From a virus, in IMG/VR virus record IMGVR_UViG_3300044640_001033, positions 1 through 35,285 of that record: a DNA stretch of 35,285 nucleotides. One strand, written 5' to 3'. Position 1 is the first letter of the stretch; each line of letters starts with the position of its first letter. Shown in pieces: positions 1 through 6,735 of the stretch. The notes under the pieces were generated by a model. It ran no database searches. It saw nothing but the letters and a program-made list of their open reading frames with translations, and was not told the origin of the DNA. The position numbers and the translations under genes were made by a program.

Positions 1-25
1 ATCACATATGGATAATGCAACTTTC

Positions 26-42
26 TCCTGCATTATGTAGGA
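26..42. promoter_or_regulatory. Putative repressor operator at left end
   Basis: A 17-bp pseudo-palindrome, TCCTGCATTATGTAGGA, matches 14 of 17 positions of the dyad inside the repressor promoter at 12496-12512 (TCCTGTATTTTGCAGGA). Both have TCCTG/AGGA-type arms around an AT-rich centre. A possible -10 box GATAAT lies at 11-16; if so, the start point would fall near 23 and the operator would cover the first transcribed bases. Any -35 box would be outside the window. The rest of 1-119 shows no gene. The operator role is inferred from the shared sequence and its position. Confidence 0.5.
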
Positions 43-119
43 AGACCACCTAAAACCGAAAAAAAGTGTTGCGCTTCCATGTGATTGCTGTACCACTTCC
101 CTCGCACTCCCACAAAATC

Positions 120-791
120 ATGCAAACACCATCCAACAGACCATCATGGCTCGTACCGCCCACTCCAACCCGTGAGCTGCAAGCCAGAACAGCCCCCCAG
201 CCAGCCCCGCAAACCGCGCCATCGAGCAACCCATCCTGGCTCGTTCCACCGGCTCCGAGGCCCCTCCCAGTCGCCCGCACAGCACCCGCCCCCATCCTGT
301 CCATCCGGCTTCAGCTCGATGGCCGGAAGCCCACCGCGGACGAATGGAAGATCCTCCAGGATGCCCTCAAGGAACATCCAGAGCGCCGGCTGATGATCGG
401 CACGAAGCACCCCACCATCCCTAATCTCATCTTCATTCGCTACCACGCCCGCTACGCGAACGGCGAGATGTGGGGAACGAAGGAACAGCTCGTGGAGACC
501 CGCGAGAAGCGCAGGGCGAACGTGAAGCGCTGGCGGACAAACAAGGCCGAGAATGATCCTGAATGGAAAGCCGAGCGCGATGCCAAGCTCAAGGCCCTCG
601 CCGAGCGGCAGAAGATCCGCCTTGCAGCCTCCAAGGAAGCCGCCGAGGAAGCTCGCTACGGCAATAGCAAGCGAGCGAAGGCGTATCGCCGGCGCAGGGC
701 CGAGAGGGAGGCCAAGGACGCCGAGGCCAAGGCTGAGCGGCTGCGCAAGCGGCGGGAGGCCAGGGCAAAATTACCGAAGGTGATTCCTTGA
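120..791 (+). CDS. Hypothetical protein, Pro-rich N-terminus and basic helical C-terminus
   Basis: I do not recognise this 223-residue protein. Residues 1-60 are rich in Pro, Ala and Thr and contain the heptapeptide PSWLVPP twice (about residues 8 and 38), which is also visible as an imperfect DNA repeat. The middle (about 65-120) looks globular. The last 100 residues are dominated by Arg, Lys, Glu and Ala and should form a long, strongly basic helix able to bind nucleic acid or an acidic partner. Translation could begin at a GTG at 66, but the ATG at 120 removes an atypical leader; neither start has a clear ribosome site. The gene lies just downstream of the left operator and 16 bases before its first alternative downstream start (808), so the two rightward genes are probably co-transcribed under repressor control. 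Confidence 0.55.
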   Translation: MQTPSNRPSWLVPPTPTRELQARTAPQPAPQTAPSSNPSWLVPPAPRPLPVARTAPAPILSIRLQLDGRKPTADEWKILQDALKEHPERRLMIGTKHPTIPNLIFIRYHARYANGEMWGTKEQLVETREKRRANVKRWRTNKAENDPEWKAERDAKLKALAERQKIRLAASKEAAEEARYGNSKRAKAYRRRRAEREAKDAEAKAERLRKRREARAKLPKVIP

Positions 792-849
792 CTGAAGTGG
801 CCATTGCATGAAATCAATGGCCACCGCAATCACCAACAATCACCCACAC

Positions 850-1128
850 ATGACATACCACCCAGACGAAAAAATCTCCAAGGCAATCGAATTTTGCCTT
901 GGAGACGATGAAGAAGTCCTCCTTGCCGACGGATTTGAAAGCGCCTTTTTGGGCATCGCTCGCCAGTTTGGCAAACCGTTTGCCGTCTACGACCAACACG
1001 AGTGCATCAGGCAGCTAGCTGAATCCATGTCCATCGAGGAGGCCGAGGAGTATTTCTCCTATAACGTCGAGGGCGCATGGGTGGGTGAGAACACGCCGGC
1101 ATTCATTAAGCTAGTTTCACTTCTTTAA
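850..1128 (+). CDS. Conserved phage hypothetical protein
   Basis: A small acidic protein of 92 residues from the ATG at 850; starts at 808 and 817 are also open. The segment reading EEAEEYFSYNVEGAWVGENTP is, from memory, typical of a widespread family of small phage and prophage proteins of unknown function, in which a GFE/D...A..GIA..F..P..VYD pattern precedes it. Here that pattern is GFESAFLGIARQFGKPFAVYD. The family usually begins close to the 850 start. The stop codon shares the palindrome TTAA with the stop of the convergent gene at 1125, so the rightward and leftward units meet with no spacer. Confidence 0.7.
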   Translation: MTYHPDEKISKAIEFCLGDDEEVLLADGFESAFLGIARQFGKPFAVYDQHECIRQLAESMSIEEAEEYFSYNVEGAWVGENTPAFIKLVSLL

Positions 1129-1418
1129 CTCGGGCGATCCTCGCCCTTGCGGCGGTAGAGGCCGTTGCGCACGCGTTGCTCTTGCCAGTGAGTGAGGTAG
1201 ATCGTCTCCCACTTGTCCTGCCCCACGTACACCTCGTCACCGTCTTGCAGGCGCTCGCCGCTCCGCAGCATGCGGCCATGCCCAGGCTTCCACTCGACGC
1301 CCCTCGGGTGCCATTCTTCTGGCTCGGTGGTTTCCTTCTTCCGGAAGATGTCGTCGTAGTTGCCGCGGAACCTCTCACCATTGACCGGCCTCGGGCTATC
1401 CCCCTTCCCCGCGCTCAT
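1125..1418 (-). CDS. Conserved small phage protein (GKGDSPRP family)
   Basis: A 97-residue protein beginning MSAGKGDSPRPVNGERFRGNYDDIF. From memory this opening (GKGD..RP......F..N.D.IF) is a recurrent signature of small phage proteins of unknown function. The middle has an EWHPRGVEWKPGHGRM stretch, and the C-terminus is charged and helical. The start ATG overlaps the stop of the preceding gene (ATGA), and a good AAGGAGG site sits inside that gene's last codons. It is the last gene of the leftward early operon, ending tail-to-tail against the gene at 850-1128. Confidence 0.7.
   Translation of the reverse strand: MSAGKGDSPRPVNGERFRGNYDDIFRKKETTEPEEWHPRGVEWKPGHGRMLRSGERLQDGDEVYVGQDKWETIYLTHWQEQRVRNGLYRRKGEDRPS
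1132..1146. terminator. Small hairpin at convergent gene ends
   Basis: GGGCGA (1132-1137), loop TCC, TCGCCC (1141-1146) is a perfect 6-bp stem four bases past the rightward stop. No T-tract follows on either strand, and the sequence is coding on the minus strand, so terminator activity is only a weak inference. Confidence 0.2.
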
Positions 1419-1621
1419 CGCCGGCCTCCTTCCTTGTTGTGTTGGACTTCAAGCACCCACCCGTTGAGGTTCCTGCATTTGTCCAGGGCGGCATGGCTTT
1501 CGCGGCAAAGGTCTTTTCCTGCGATGCCCGCCCACTCCGCCGTCTCTTCATCGGGCCGGCGGAATGCAGACTGAGATTTATCCCAGAGCATCGGCCCTAG
1601 CTTTAATCGGAAGCCGCTCAT
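1415..1621 (-). CDS. Hypothetical protein, 68 aa
   Basis: I do not recognise this small protein. The central sequence has two cysteines (KDLCRESHAALDKCRNLNGW) in a mostly helical context, with an N-terminal basic segment. The start ATG overlaps the stop of the upstream gene in an ATGA. GGAGGGAGG inside the upstream gene's last codons gives strong translational coupling. Its own C-terminus, KEGGRR, encodes the AAGGAGG site for the next gene. It belongs to the accessory tail of the early operon; these overlaps are the main evidence that it is expressed. Confidence 0.6.
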   Translation of the reverse strand: MSGFRLKLGPMLWDKSQSAFRRPDEETAEWAGIAGKDLCRESHAALDKCRNLNGWVLEVQHNKEGGRR

Positions 1622-2145
1622 GGCCTCCCTCCTTCCACGGCGGCGAGGGCTTTGCGCAGTGAATCAATGTAATGATATTGGCCGACCTCTTTCCAGAATG
1701 GCGTTTCCCAGCGATCGACCACGGCTTGCGCTGCCTCCGCCAGCCTGTCGCGTTGCTCACGTAGCTCACGGCACACGGAGGACATCCTCCATTGCTCGCG
1801 TTCCTCAAGTAGTCTGTCGCGTTCAGACCTCACATCCTCAAATAAATGCTCCTGTAACTTGAAAAGGTTACGCCTAAATTCAAGGTCGGATAGTGCTTCG
1901 TCGCGTTGCTCGCGTAGCTCGTTGGCCTCATCCACGATAGACTGCGTATGTAGCATTGTGGCGGCGTGTCGAGTTTCCAAATCAGAAATTGTTGCACGCA
2001 ATTCGTTTAGTTCCTCCATGGACTCAATCGCAGCGTCGATTGCCTGACCGATTTCCCGTGGGTCTGGTTGATCCATATCTTCATCTGCCCTTCTCCACAG
2101 GTTAAAATCACGCAGGGTTTGGATGGTTTTTTGAATGTCACTCAT
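1618..2145 (-). CDS. Phage accessory coiled-coil protein
   Basis: A 175-residue, mainly helical protein. The first 45 residues (TLRDFNLWRRADED...PDPREIGQAIDAAI) resemble the opening of small lambdoid-type accessory proteins in which an NxWRRg segment precedes PdP.eIG..ID. Residues about 45-150 form a long charged coiled coil in which REQRD and ELREQRDRLAE recur. The C-terminus is AAVEGGRP, encoded by the shared GCCGCCGTGGAAGGAGG unit. The start overlaps the previous gene by 8 bases and has a GGAGG site within it. Function is unknown. The coiled coil shares DNA-level repeats with the genes at 2138, 3078 and 3431, which suggests cassette duplication and exchange. Confidence 0.65.
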   Translation of the reverse strand: MSDIQKTIQTLRDFNLWRRADEDMDQPDPREIGQAIDAAIESMEELNELRATISDLETRHAATMLHTQSIVDEANELREQRDEALSDLEFRRNLFKLQEHLFEDVRSERDRLLEEREQWRMSSVCRELREQRDRLAEAAQAVVDRWETPFWKEVGQYHYIDSLRKALAAVEGGRP

Positions 2146-2377
2146 AGCTCCCTCCTTTCACGGCGGCGATCTTCTCGTTCCACGGTTTAAGGTGTTCATC
2201 GATTTGCTCGACGCTGCATTCTGCAAACCTACCCCACATAACATTCACGCGAATCATCGCAGTCAACTCGCGAGCGATGGCCGCCAGTCTGTCGCGTTGC
2301 TCCGTCACAGCGGCGAGTTCAGCCTCAAGCCGATCCAAATCGAATGCACTGATCGTTACATCATGTGTCCTGCTCAT
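2138..2377 (-). CDS. Small coiled-coil accessory protein
   Basis: A 79-residue protein with a short N-terminal strand-like segment (THDVTISAFDLDRLE), then the shared heptad block ELAAVTEQRDRLA and a C-terminal helix ending AAVKGGSYE. No family is recognised. The ATG overlaps the DpdA-like gene's stop (ATGA), with AAGGAGG about 10 bases upstream. Its own end encodes the GGAGGGAG used by the next gene, which begins 8 bases before this stop. The coiled coil probably supports homo- or hetero-oligomerisation with the other EQRDRLA proteins nearby, but this is inference. Confidence 0.6.
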   Translation of the reverse strand: MSRTHDVTISAFDLDRLEAELAAVTEQRDRLAAIARELTAMIRVNVMWGRFAECSVEQIDEHLKPWNEKIAAVKGGSYE

Positions 2378-3081
2378 GGCTGACCTCCTTCCATGATCGA
2401 TTCCATGACCATTTGCGGTCTTCCCCTGCCTGTTGAGATTTCGAGGTAATGTTCCAACTCAATGAGTCGTTCCTCACCGCCTCTCATCCATCCTGTGCCG
2501 TCACACGAGACGGCTCCGGCATCATCAGCCATCCAGAGCAGTCGTTCAGAGTTGACGCGAGCGACATGCACTCGTTTGAAATTGTCAGTCCAAGTCCGCA
2601 GGTGTTTCCACTTCCACTCGGTCGAACCGCCAACAAAAACAACATCGGCGTCGGCAGGAACATCCTCTTTTGTCATTCCGTCCTGCACAGCAAAAGCAAG
2701 ATCGGTATGAGGTAGAACGGAACGAATTTGCGGAACCCATTTATCCCACTTGTCGAGCGTGGCCTCACGATCAGCGACCACATCTGGAACCACAACCCAA
2801 AGTGGGAAATGGCTTTTCCTTGCGCGTTCCAACAGCATTGTGAATCCGGCCTCGTCCCACTCGGTCTTGTTCTTCCATGCCCCGAACGCCCCGTTGTCAA
2901 GGGCGTATGGCATCCATGATGGCGGTTGTCTCCATCCGTCTGGCGACATCAACCAACCAAGTCTGTTTGGAAATTTCCCAACCAATCGCCCTACAGCTAA
3001 TCCAGATGAGTTAGACGGCATCACCATCATCTTTGGTTTTGATACCCCAATGACATTCCAAGTTTCTGCGTTAAGACTCAC
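2374..3081 (-). CDS. DpdA-like 7-deazaguanine DNA transglycosylase family protein
   Basis: A 235-residue protein with the pattern of phage and bacterial DpdA-like (tRNA-guanine-transglycosylase-related) proteins, which are thought to exchange guanine in DNA for a 7-deazaguanine base. Visible motifs in order are LDNGAFG (61-67), VVVPDVVAD with ATL (97-109), FAVQDG (130-135), VFVGGSTEWKW (148-158), HVARVNSERL (172-181) and SCDGTGW (192-198). Candidate catalytic aspartates are D62, D100 and D194. The start is GTG at 3081, overlapping the previous stop, with GGAAGGAGG upstream. No folE, queD, queE or queC homologue lies in the window, so the base precursor would have to come from the host or from outside. 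The family assignment is from motif memory. The main alternative is an inactive or differently specific TIM-barrel relative. Confidence 0.65.
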   Translation of the reverse strand: MSLNAETWNVIGVSKPKMMVMPSNSSGLAVGRLVGKFPNRLGWLMSPDGWRQPPSWMPYALDNGAFGAWKNKTEWDEAGFTMLLERARKSHFPLWVVVPDVVADREATLDKWDKWVPQIRSVLPHTDLAFAVQDGMTKEDVPADADVVFVGGSTEWKWKHLRTWTDNFKRVHVARVNSERLLWMADDAGAVSCDGTGWMRGGEERLIELEHYLEISTGRGRPQMVMESIMEGGQP

Positions 3082-3434
3082 TGCTGACCTCCTTCCACGG
3101 CGGCGGTAAAGACGGCAATAGCAGCATCTACGCGCTGCGCATCCTCATACTTTTGCCAAAGATATTCACCACCCCACTGAGAACGGCGATCTTCGTATTC
3201 TTCGGCCAGTATCTTTCCAGCCTCCGCCAGCCTGTCGCGCTGCTCTGTCACGGCGGCGAGATCGCGTTCGAGCTTATTCAGTATCTCACACAATCCTTCA
3301 GCCTCGGCCCTCGTGTTGATGTGAAATCCATCATTCCATCCCCGCTCGGTTTCGCGGCGAAGCCTCCACATGTGGTAATAGCTCACATCGCAGAATGTTT
3401 CCCATACGTCCGTCTCAGGTGTGTCAGTGTTCAT
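3078..3434 (-). CDS. Coiled-coil accessory protein
   Basis: A 118-residue protein. The first 45 residues (PETDVWETFCDVSYYHMWRLRRETERGWNDGFHI) resemble the 'TPETD...' opening of small phage accessory proteins. This is followed by the shared LERDLAAVTEQRDRLAE coiled coil and a helical tail ending AAVEGGQQ. The tail's DNA carries the GGAAGGAGG site for the DpdA-like gene, whose GTG start overlaps this stop. Its own ATG overlaps the preceding gene's stop (ATGA) without a good ribosome site, so it probably depends on re-initiation. Function is unknown. Confidence 0.6.
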   Translation of the reverse strand: MNTDTPETDVWETFCDVSYYHMWRLRRETERGWNDGFHINTRAEAEGLCEILNKLERDLAAVTEQRDRLAEAGKILAEEYEDRRSQWGGEYLWQKYEDAQRVDAAIAVFTAAVEGGQQ

Positions 3435-3751
3435 GGTTTTGCGTTCGGGGTTAGGGATTGGAGAACTGCCTTTGCGCGATTAGCCTGCCATTGGGAGTCA
3501 TTGCTCCATTCTATTTCCCGCAAAGCCTTAGCCAGCCTGTCGCGTTGCTCGGTGACGGCGGCGAGTTCGCGTTTCAGCTTATCCCTCTCGACGAGCAGAG
3601 ATGACTCACGGCTTGATACAGCGCGGAGAACCTTGCACATCGACGTGACGCCGATGTGTTCGCTTGCCATCGCCCCGCATGTCGCGCATTCGTAATCATA
3701 TTGCTCCGGCATTGGAATGGAGCACGTTGGACAATCTGATAGTTCACTCAT
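3431..3751 (-). CDS. Zinc-ribbon plus coiled-coil accessory protein
   Basis: A 106-residue protein. The N-terminus has two cysteine pairs, CPTC (about 7-10) and CATC (about 22-25), separated by 11 residues, a spacing that suits a small zinc ribbon. The second half contains the shared RELAAVTEQRDRLAKAL coiled coil and a C-terminal helix. It is the rightmost of four genes that share this heptad block. A 14-base gap separates it from the membrane-protein gene upstream. It has no GGAGG-bearing end, unlike its downstream neighbours. A nucleic-acid or protein-binding role is plausible but not shown. Confidence 0.6.
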   Translation of the reverse strand: MSELSDCPTCSIPMPEQYDYECATCGAMASEHIGVTSMCKVLRAVSSRESSLLVERDKLKRELAAVTEQRDRLAKALREIEWSNDSQWQANRAKAVLQSLTPNAKP

Positions 3752-3765
3752 GGTGTTTGTTGCGT

Positions 3766-3984
3766 TTATGGTTGGTTTTCGTCTTCTTCGTCGCGGTTCA
3801 TTAGTATCTTAGCATCGCGCGCTTCGATGATCGCTATCACGCCGAGCCAAGCAGCAATAACGGTGAACGTTATTACCGCCGTGGCCGACCAGTAGAGCGA
3901 GATGATTGCAAAGATTGCCGACCAGCATGAAAGCGAGATTGCCAGTGCGGCCCATATGCCTGGGTGTTTTCGTGTTGTTTTCAT
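3766..3984 (-). CDS. Small two-helix membrane protein
   Basis: A 72-residue protein with a short basic start (MKTTRKHPG), two hydrophobic stretches at roughly 10-31 and 33-53 that look membrane-spanning, and an acidic tail (EARDAKILMNRDEEDENQP). The positive N-terminus and acidic C-terminus fit a hairpin inserted in the inner membrane with both ends in the cytoplasm. It lies among early accessory genes, far from the lysis genes, so a superinfection-exclusion or host-membrane role is more likely than a holin. That is inference only. Confidence 0.55.
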   Translation of the reverse strand: MKTTRKHPGIWAALAISLSCWSAIFAIISLYWSATAVITFTVIAAWLGVIAIIEARDAKILMNRDEEDENQP

Positions 3985-3992
3985 AGGGTGAT

Positions 3993-4214
3993 TTAATTTC
4001 TAGGGTTAATAGCGCCTTTGCGGATTTCGACGCGCTCTACCACCACGTCCTCGACGTCAGGAACGTGGTTCCTTGCGATGAATGCCGCGCGCTTTGCGGT
4101 GGTTGCTGCGACGAGGAATGGCTCGCCGTCGCGACCAACGAATGCCACTGCGTGCCAGCGCAGTCGCGTTTGCTTGTGATAGATGCCCTTTGGGGATGGT
4201 GTTAGTGTTTTCAT
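3993..4214 (-). CDS. Hypothetical protein, 73 aa
   Basis: I do not recognise this protein. From the ATG at 4214 it has 73 residues; a longer reading from 4244 is open but less likely. It looks like a small beta-rich fold: RWHAVAFVGRDGEPFLVAATTAKRAAFIARNHVPDVEDVVVERVEI. The 'GRDG..FLVAA.T...A..IA....P' pattern suggests a compact alpha/beta domain. A weak candidate promoter lies 19 bases upstream. It sits directly after the primase-helicase gene in the operon. Confidence 0.5.
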   Translation of the reverse strand: MKTLTPSPKGIYHKQTRLRWHAVAFVGRDGEPFLVAATTAKRAAFIARNHVPDVEDVVVERVEIRKGAINPRN

Positions 4215-4233
4215 GTTGCTGTGAAGTGGCGCG

Positions 4234-4262
4234 ATACAACTCATCTAACAGATTTACGTCAA
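4234..4262 (-). promoter_or_regulatory. Candidate internal promoter
   Basis: On the minus strand, TTGACG (plus 4257-4262), a 17-base spacer and TTGTAT (plus 4234-4239) precede the gene starting at 4214 by 19 bases. The -35 box matches the repressor-promoter -35 exactly, but the -10 matches consensus at only three positions. It is in the 50-base gap after the primase-helicase gene. Confidence 0.3.
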
Positions 4263-4264
4263 CG

Positions 4265-6538
4265 TTATTTTTCGTTAATTTTCATCACCTGCTCAGCTAC
4301 CTTCAAGACGCATTTGCCTTGCCCTTCATCGTATGCCCAGCGCGACCAGTCGGGCACCTTCCAGCTCCCCTTGGAAAGCATCTCGCCAACGTCGTTGCGT
4401 GCGAATGATCCGGTGGGCACGTCGAGCCACTTCGCGGCATTGCCACCCTTGGCTGCGCACTGCACGATCTGCTTTGCCTGAAGCGCATGATCGACCACGG
4501 CACCAAGCTCTTTCGGTCCCAGTCTTCCGATGTCCTCTGGGAGCTGCGTCCTGCGCCCGTAGCATGAATCGCCAGCCTTGCCGATAGCGAATGGAAATCC
4601 ATCAGCAGCAGCCTTCTCCACAACCAGCACAAGCCACGCCATGCGTTCGGTGGTGTTGGCATTGTTGTATGGATCCTGCTCGGTCTTGTCCTCCATGCAG
4701 CCGTTGGCGCGGATCAATGTCTTCTCGCCGCTGTAAAGCCCCATGATGTTGGCCTTCGCGATACCCATGCGCCAAACAGCATCCTTGTGTGGCTTGATGC
4801 CGAGGGCCTTGCACCGACGGTCGTAGTCGGTGGCTCGGAACATGCCGAAATTTATGCGGAAGTAGGATGGGATGGCGGTGGATCCGCGAATGGACTCCTT
4901 AAGATCCTCCAAACTCTTCACTGGTTCGTTAGATTTCCGAAGGTGGTGATTGATGACGAGTGCCGCCCCCAGCTCGCCGCAGACGCGGTGCGCTTCGCGC
5001 ATCATCTCCGAGATCACCACGGCGGAGTTCTCGTCGCCATGGGAGACTGAGTTGAGCGTGTCGATTGCCACCAGCGCCAGGTCTGGAAGCTCGCGCAGGA
5101 ACTTGAGCATCTCTGCCCACCTCTGACTGGAGCGCGTGGTGCCAGTTTTCGGGTCGCGCTCGGAGAGCGGGAATGCGCCGCCGATTTTTGTCATCGGCAG
5201 CACGATCAGCTTGTCGCCGGCCCTCTGGATGAGGCGGTTCTTGTCGAGCTCCAGCAGCCGGATGTGCATCTCGGTCTGGCTGTCCTCGCAGAGCACAAGC
5301 ACGGACGTTCCGCCCTTTACCACCTTCTGCCCGCACCATGATAGGTTGTCGCCTTCCTCCCATGCGGCGAGCTTCATTGCGAGGTCGGCCAGCAGGAATG
5401 TCTTGCCGGCGCCGCCTTCAGCGACGAACAAGTGAGGCTCGCCCTTGATGATGAATGAATCGACGAGGAACTCATGCGTTGGCTTTGGTTCCACCACCCA
5501 CCGATGAGCGGCCCACGTGCGCAGGCCGAGCTCGTCCTCTCCCTTCGGGATGATCGGTTCGTATTTCCTCACCTCCGGCATCGGCCCACGTGCCGTGACC
5601 TCGCGATCGAGGAGCGCCTGCCATTCCTTGCGGATCCGATCCTCCGGCCATGGCGGCACCATGTTGGCTGCCACCCACCCGCAGGTGGCCGAGTAAGCCT
5701 CGGTCTCTCCCATGGATCCACCGCGCATGACGTGGAGGTAGTGTCCTGCCACCTTGCTGAACGCATCCCAGCGCGTGATGCCATCCACGCCACCCTCGCG
5801 GATCGTCGTGGAGAGCAGCGCCGTACTGTCTTGTGATGTGATGGGGGAGAAGTTGATCGTTGACTGCCGCGGCTTCACCTTCGCCCAGGGCGATGGCGTT
5901 GCCACCGAGAGCTTCCCAGTCAGCTCGCGCACGGTGAACGAGTCGTCCGAGTAGCTTTCGATCGTCACCGCCTTGGTTTCCCCGCCCTTCATGTGGAGCG
6001 TGCCAGGCACGCGGATCGGTTGGGTGCGACGCATGAATGACGGATCGGCGCCGAGCATCTCAGCGAGCCTCACGGCAATCGGCACCACCTCGGACGGCGG
6101 GAGCGGTTGCTCCAGCACGTAGTAGGCGTGGAGTTTTGGCCCCCACTCGTTCTTGCCGCCGCTGCCGACGATCATCGACGGCTCGCCGATCTCTTCTTTG
6201 AGCCAGTCGATCGCCTGCCATGCTGGGATCTCATCGAGGTCGAGCACCACTGCAGGCAACAGTTTCACATTATCCTCCTTCGCTTGACGGTCGGAGAGGA
6301 TCGCCGGCACGATGAACGTGCCGATCAGGTGTTGCGAGTATCGTGCTGCCGTGTGGCCCACGTAGCCTTCGATGTTCTGATAGTTGGGCTCTATCGGGGT
6401 ATCTTCGGCGAACACGCCTTCCTTTGCGGTCCCCTTTTCCCCCACGCCGCGGATCATTAGGTATTCATTCGCCTCCCATATGTGGTTAGCGAAAAGGGTG
6501 TCGATGTAGGTGCTGATGTTTTGTGTGTTGATAGTCAT
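4265..6538 (-). CDS. Primase-helicase: RepB-type primase plus RepA/RecA-like helicase
   Basis: A 757-residue two-domain replication protein. Residues about 60-210 look like an archaeo-eukaryotic-type (RepB-like) primase: AVVLDLDE with the metal-binding pair D100/D102, SGGKNEWGPKLHAYYVL with H137, and RRTQPIRVPGTLHMKGG near 170-186. Residues about 345-600 are a hexameric RepA/RecA-like ATPase: Walker A EGGAGKT (374-380), LVLCED (414-419), Walker B LALVAIDTLN with D493, and a sensor-like INHHLRKS (529-536). The last 120 residues are probably a winged-helix or coupling region. It should prime and unwind the phage genome. The ATG overlaps the upstream stop as TAATG. A primase-helicase, initiator-like protein, SF2 helicase and nuclease in one operon indicate phage-encoded replication; no polymerase is visible. 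Confidence 0.85.
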   Translation of the reverse strand: MTINTQNISTYIDTLFANHIWEANEYLMIRGVGEKGTAKEGVFAEDTPIEPNYQNIEGYVGHTAARYSQHLIGTFIVPAILSDRQAKEDNVKLLPAVVLDLDEIPAWQAIDWLKEEIGEPSMIVGSGGKNEWGPKLHAYYVLEQPLPPSEVVPIAVRLAEMLGADPSFMRRTQPIRVPGTLHMKGGETKAVTIESYSDDSFTVRELTGKLSVATPSPWAKVKPRQSTINFSPITSQDSTALLSTTIREGGVDGITRWDAFSKVAGHYLHVMRGGSMGETEAYSATCGWVAANMVPPWPEDRIRKEWQALLDREVTARGPMPEVRKYEPIIPKGEDELGLRTWAAHRWVVEPKPTHEFLVDSFIIKGEPHLFVAEGGAGKTFLLADLAMKLAAWEEGDNLSWCGQKVVKGGTSVLVLCEDSQTEMHIRLLELDKNRLIQRAGDKLIVLPMTKIGGAFPLSERDPKTGTTRSSQRWAEMLKFLRELPDLALVAIDTLNSVSHGDENSAVVISEMMREAHRVCGELGAALVINHHLRKSNEPVKSLEDLKESIRGSTAIPSYFRINFGMFRATDYDRRCKALGIKPHKDAVWRMGIAKANIMGLYSGEKTLIRANGCMEDKTEQDPYNNANTTERMAWLVLVVEKAAADGFPFAIGKAGDSCYGRRTQLPEDIGRLGPKELGAVVDHALQAKQIVQCAAKGGNAAKWLDVPTGSFARNDVGEMLSKGSWKVPDWSRWAYDEGQGKCVLKVAEQVMKINEK

Positions 6539-6735
6539 TAAAACGGGTTGTTGTTGTGTTGGTTGGCGAGAACGATCGACTTGGCCTCGTTTAGCATCCC
6601 GATCTTAGCGAAGAGGAGCTGGGCGTGGGTGTACATGTTTCGCCCTTTGGGCGTGTTTGCCAGCTCCTTCTTAAGATATGAAATCTCCAAGTCGATTCTG
6701 GCGATGATCTTGCTTACGTCCTGTTCGTTATCCAT
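6538..6735 (-). CDS. Small helical protein, 65 aa
   Basis: A 65-residue, mostly helical, charged protein starting at the ATG at 6735 (MDNEQDVSKIIARIDLEISY). A much longer open frame upstream of this ATG is only a shadow of the nuclease gene. It overlaps the end of the nuclease gene by 22 bases, and its stop overlaps the primase-helicase start as TAATG, so it is translationally linked to both. Function is unknown; a replication accessory role is suggested only by position. Confidence 0.55.
   Translation of the reverse strand: MDNEQDVSKIIARIDLEISYLKKELANTPKGRNMYTHAQLLFAKIGMLNEAKSIVLANQHNNNPF

Larger units (their letters stand above)
1628..3105. repeat. Dispersed repeat: ribosome site embedded in gene ends
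   Basis: On the minus strand an 18-bp unit, CGCCGCCGTGGAAGGAGG, closes one gene and serves the next. Copies lie at 1628-1645, 2151-2168 (one change, GAA to AAA) and 3088-3105. Shorter copies containing only the GGAAGGAGG core are at 2384-2393 and 1425-1433. Each is followed within about 10 bases by a stop overlapping the next start. Confidence 0.75.
1739..3550. repeat. Dispersed coiled-coil-coding repeat
   Basis: A 20-bp sequence, GCCAGCCTGTCGCGTTGCTC on the plus strand, occurs at about 1739-1758, 2283-2302 (one change), 3226-3245 (one change) and 3531-3550. On the minus strand it encodes EQRDRLA in four neighbouring genes. In three of these, upstream codons extend the match to AAVTEQRDRLA. 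Confidence 0.75.

Noticed and set aside
1470-1488. TCCTGCATTTGTCCAGG as a third operator
   Set aside because: It matches only the left arm, is within a coding sequence and lacks a symmetrical right arm.
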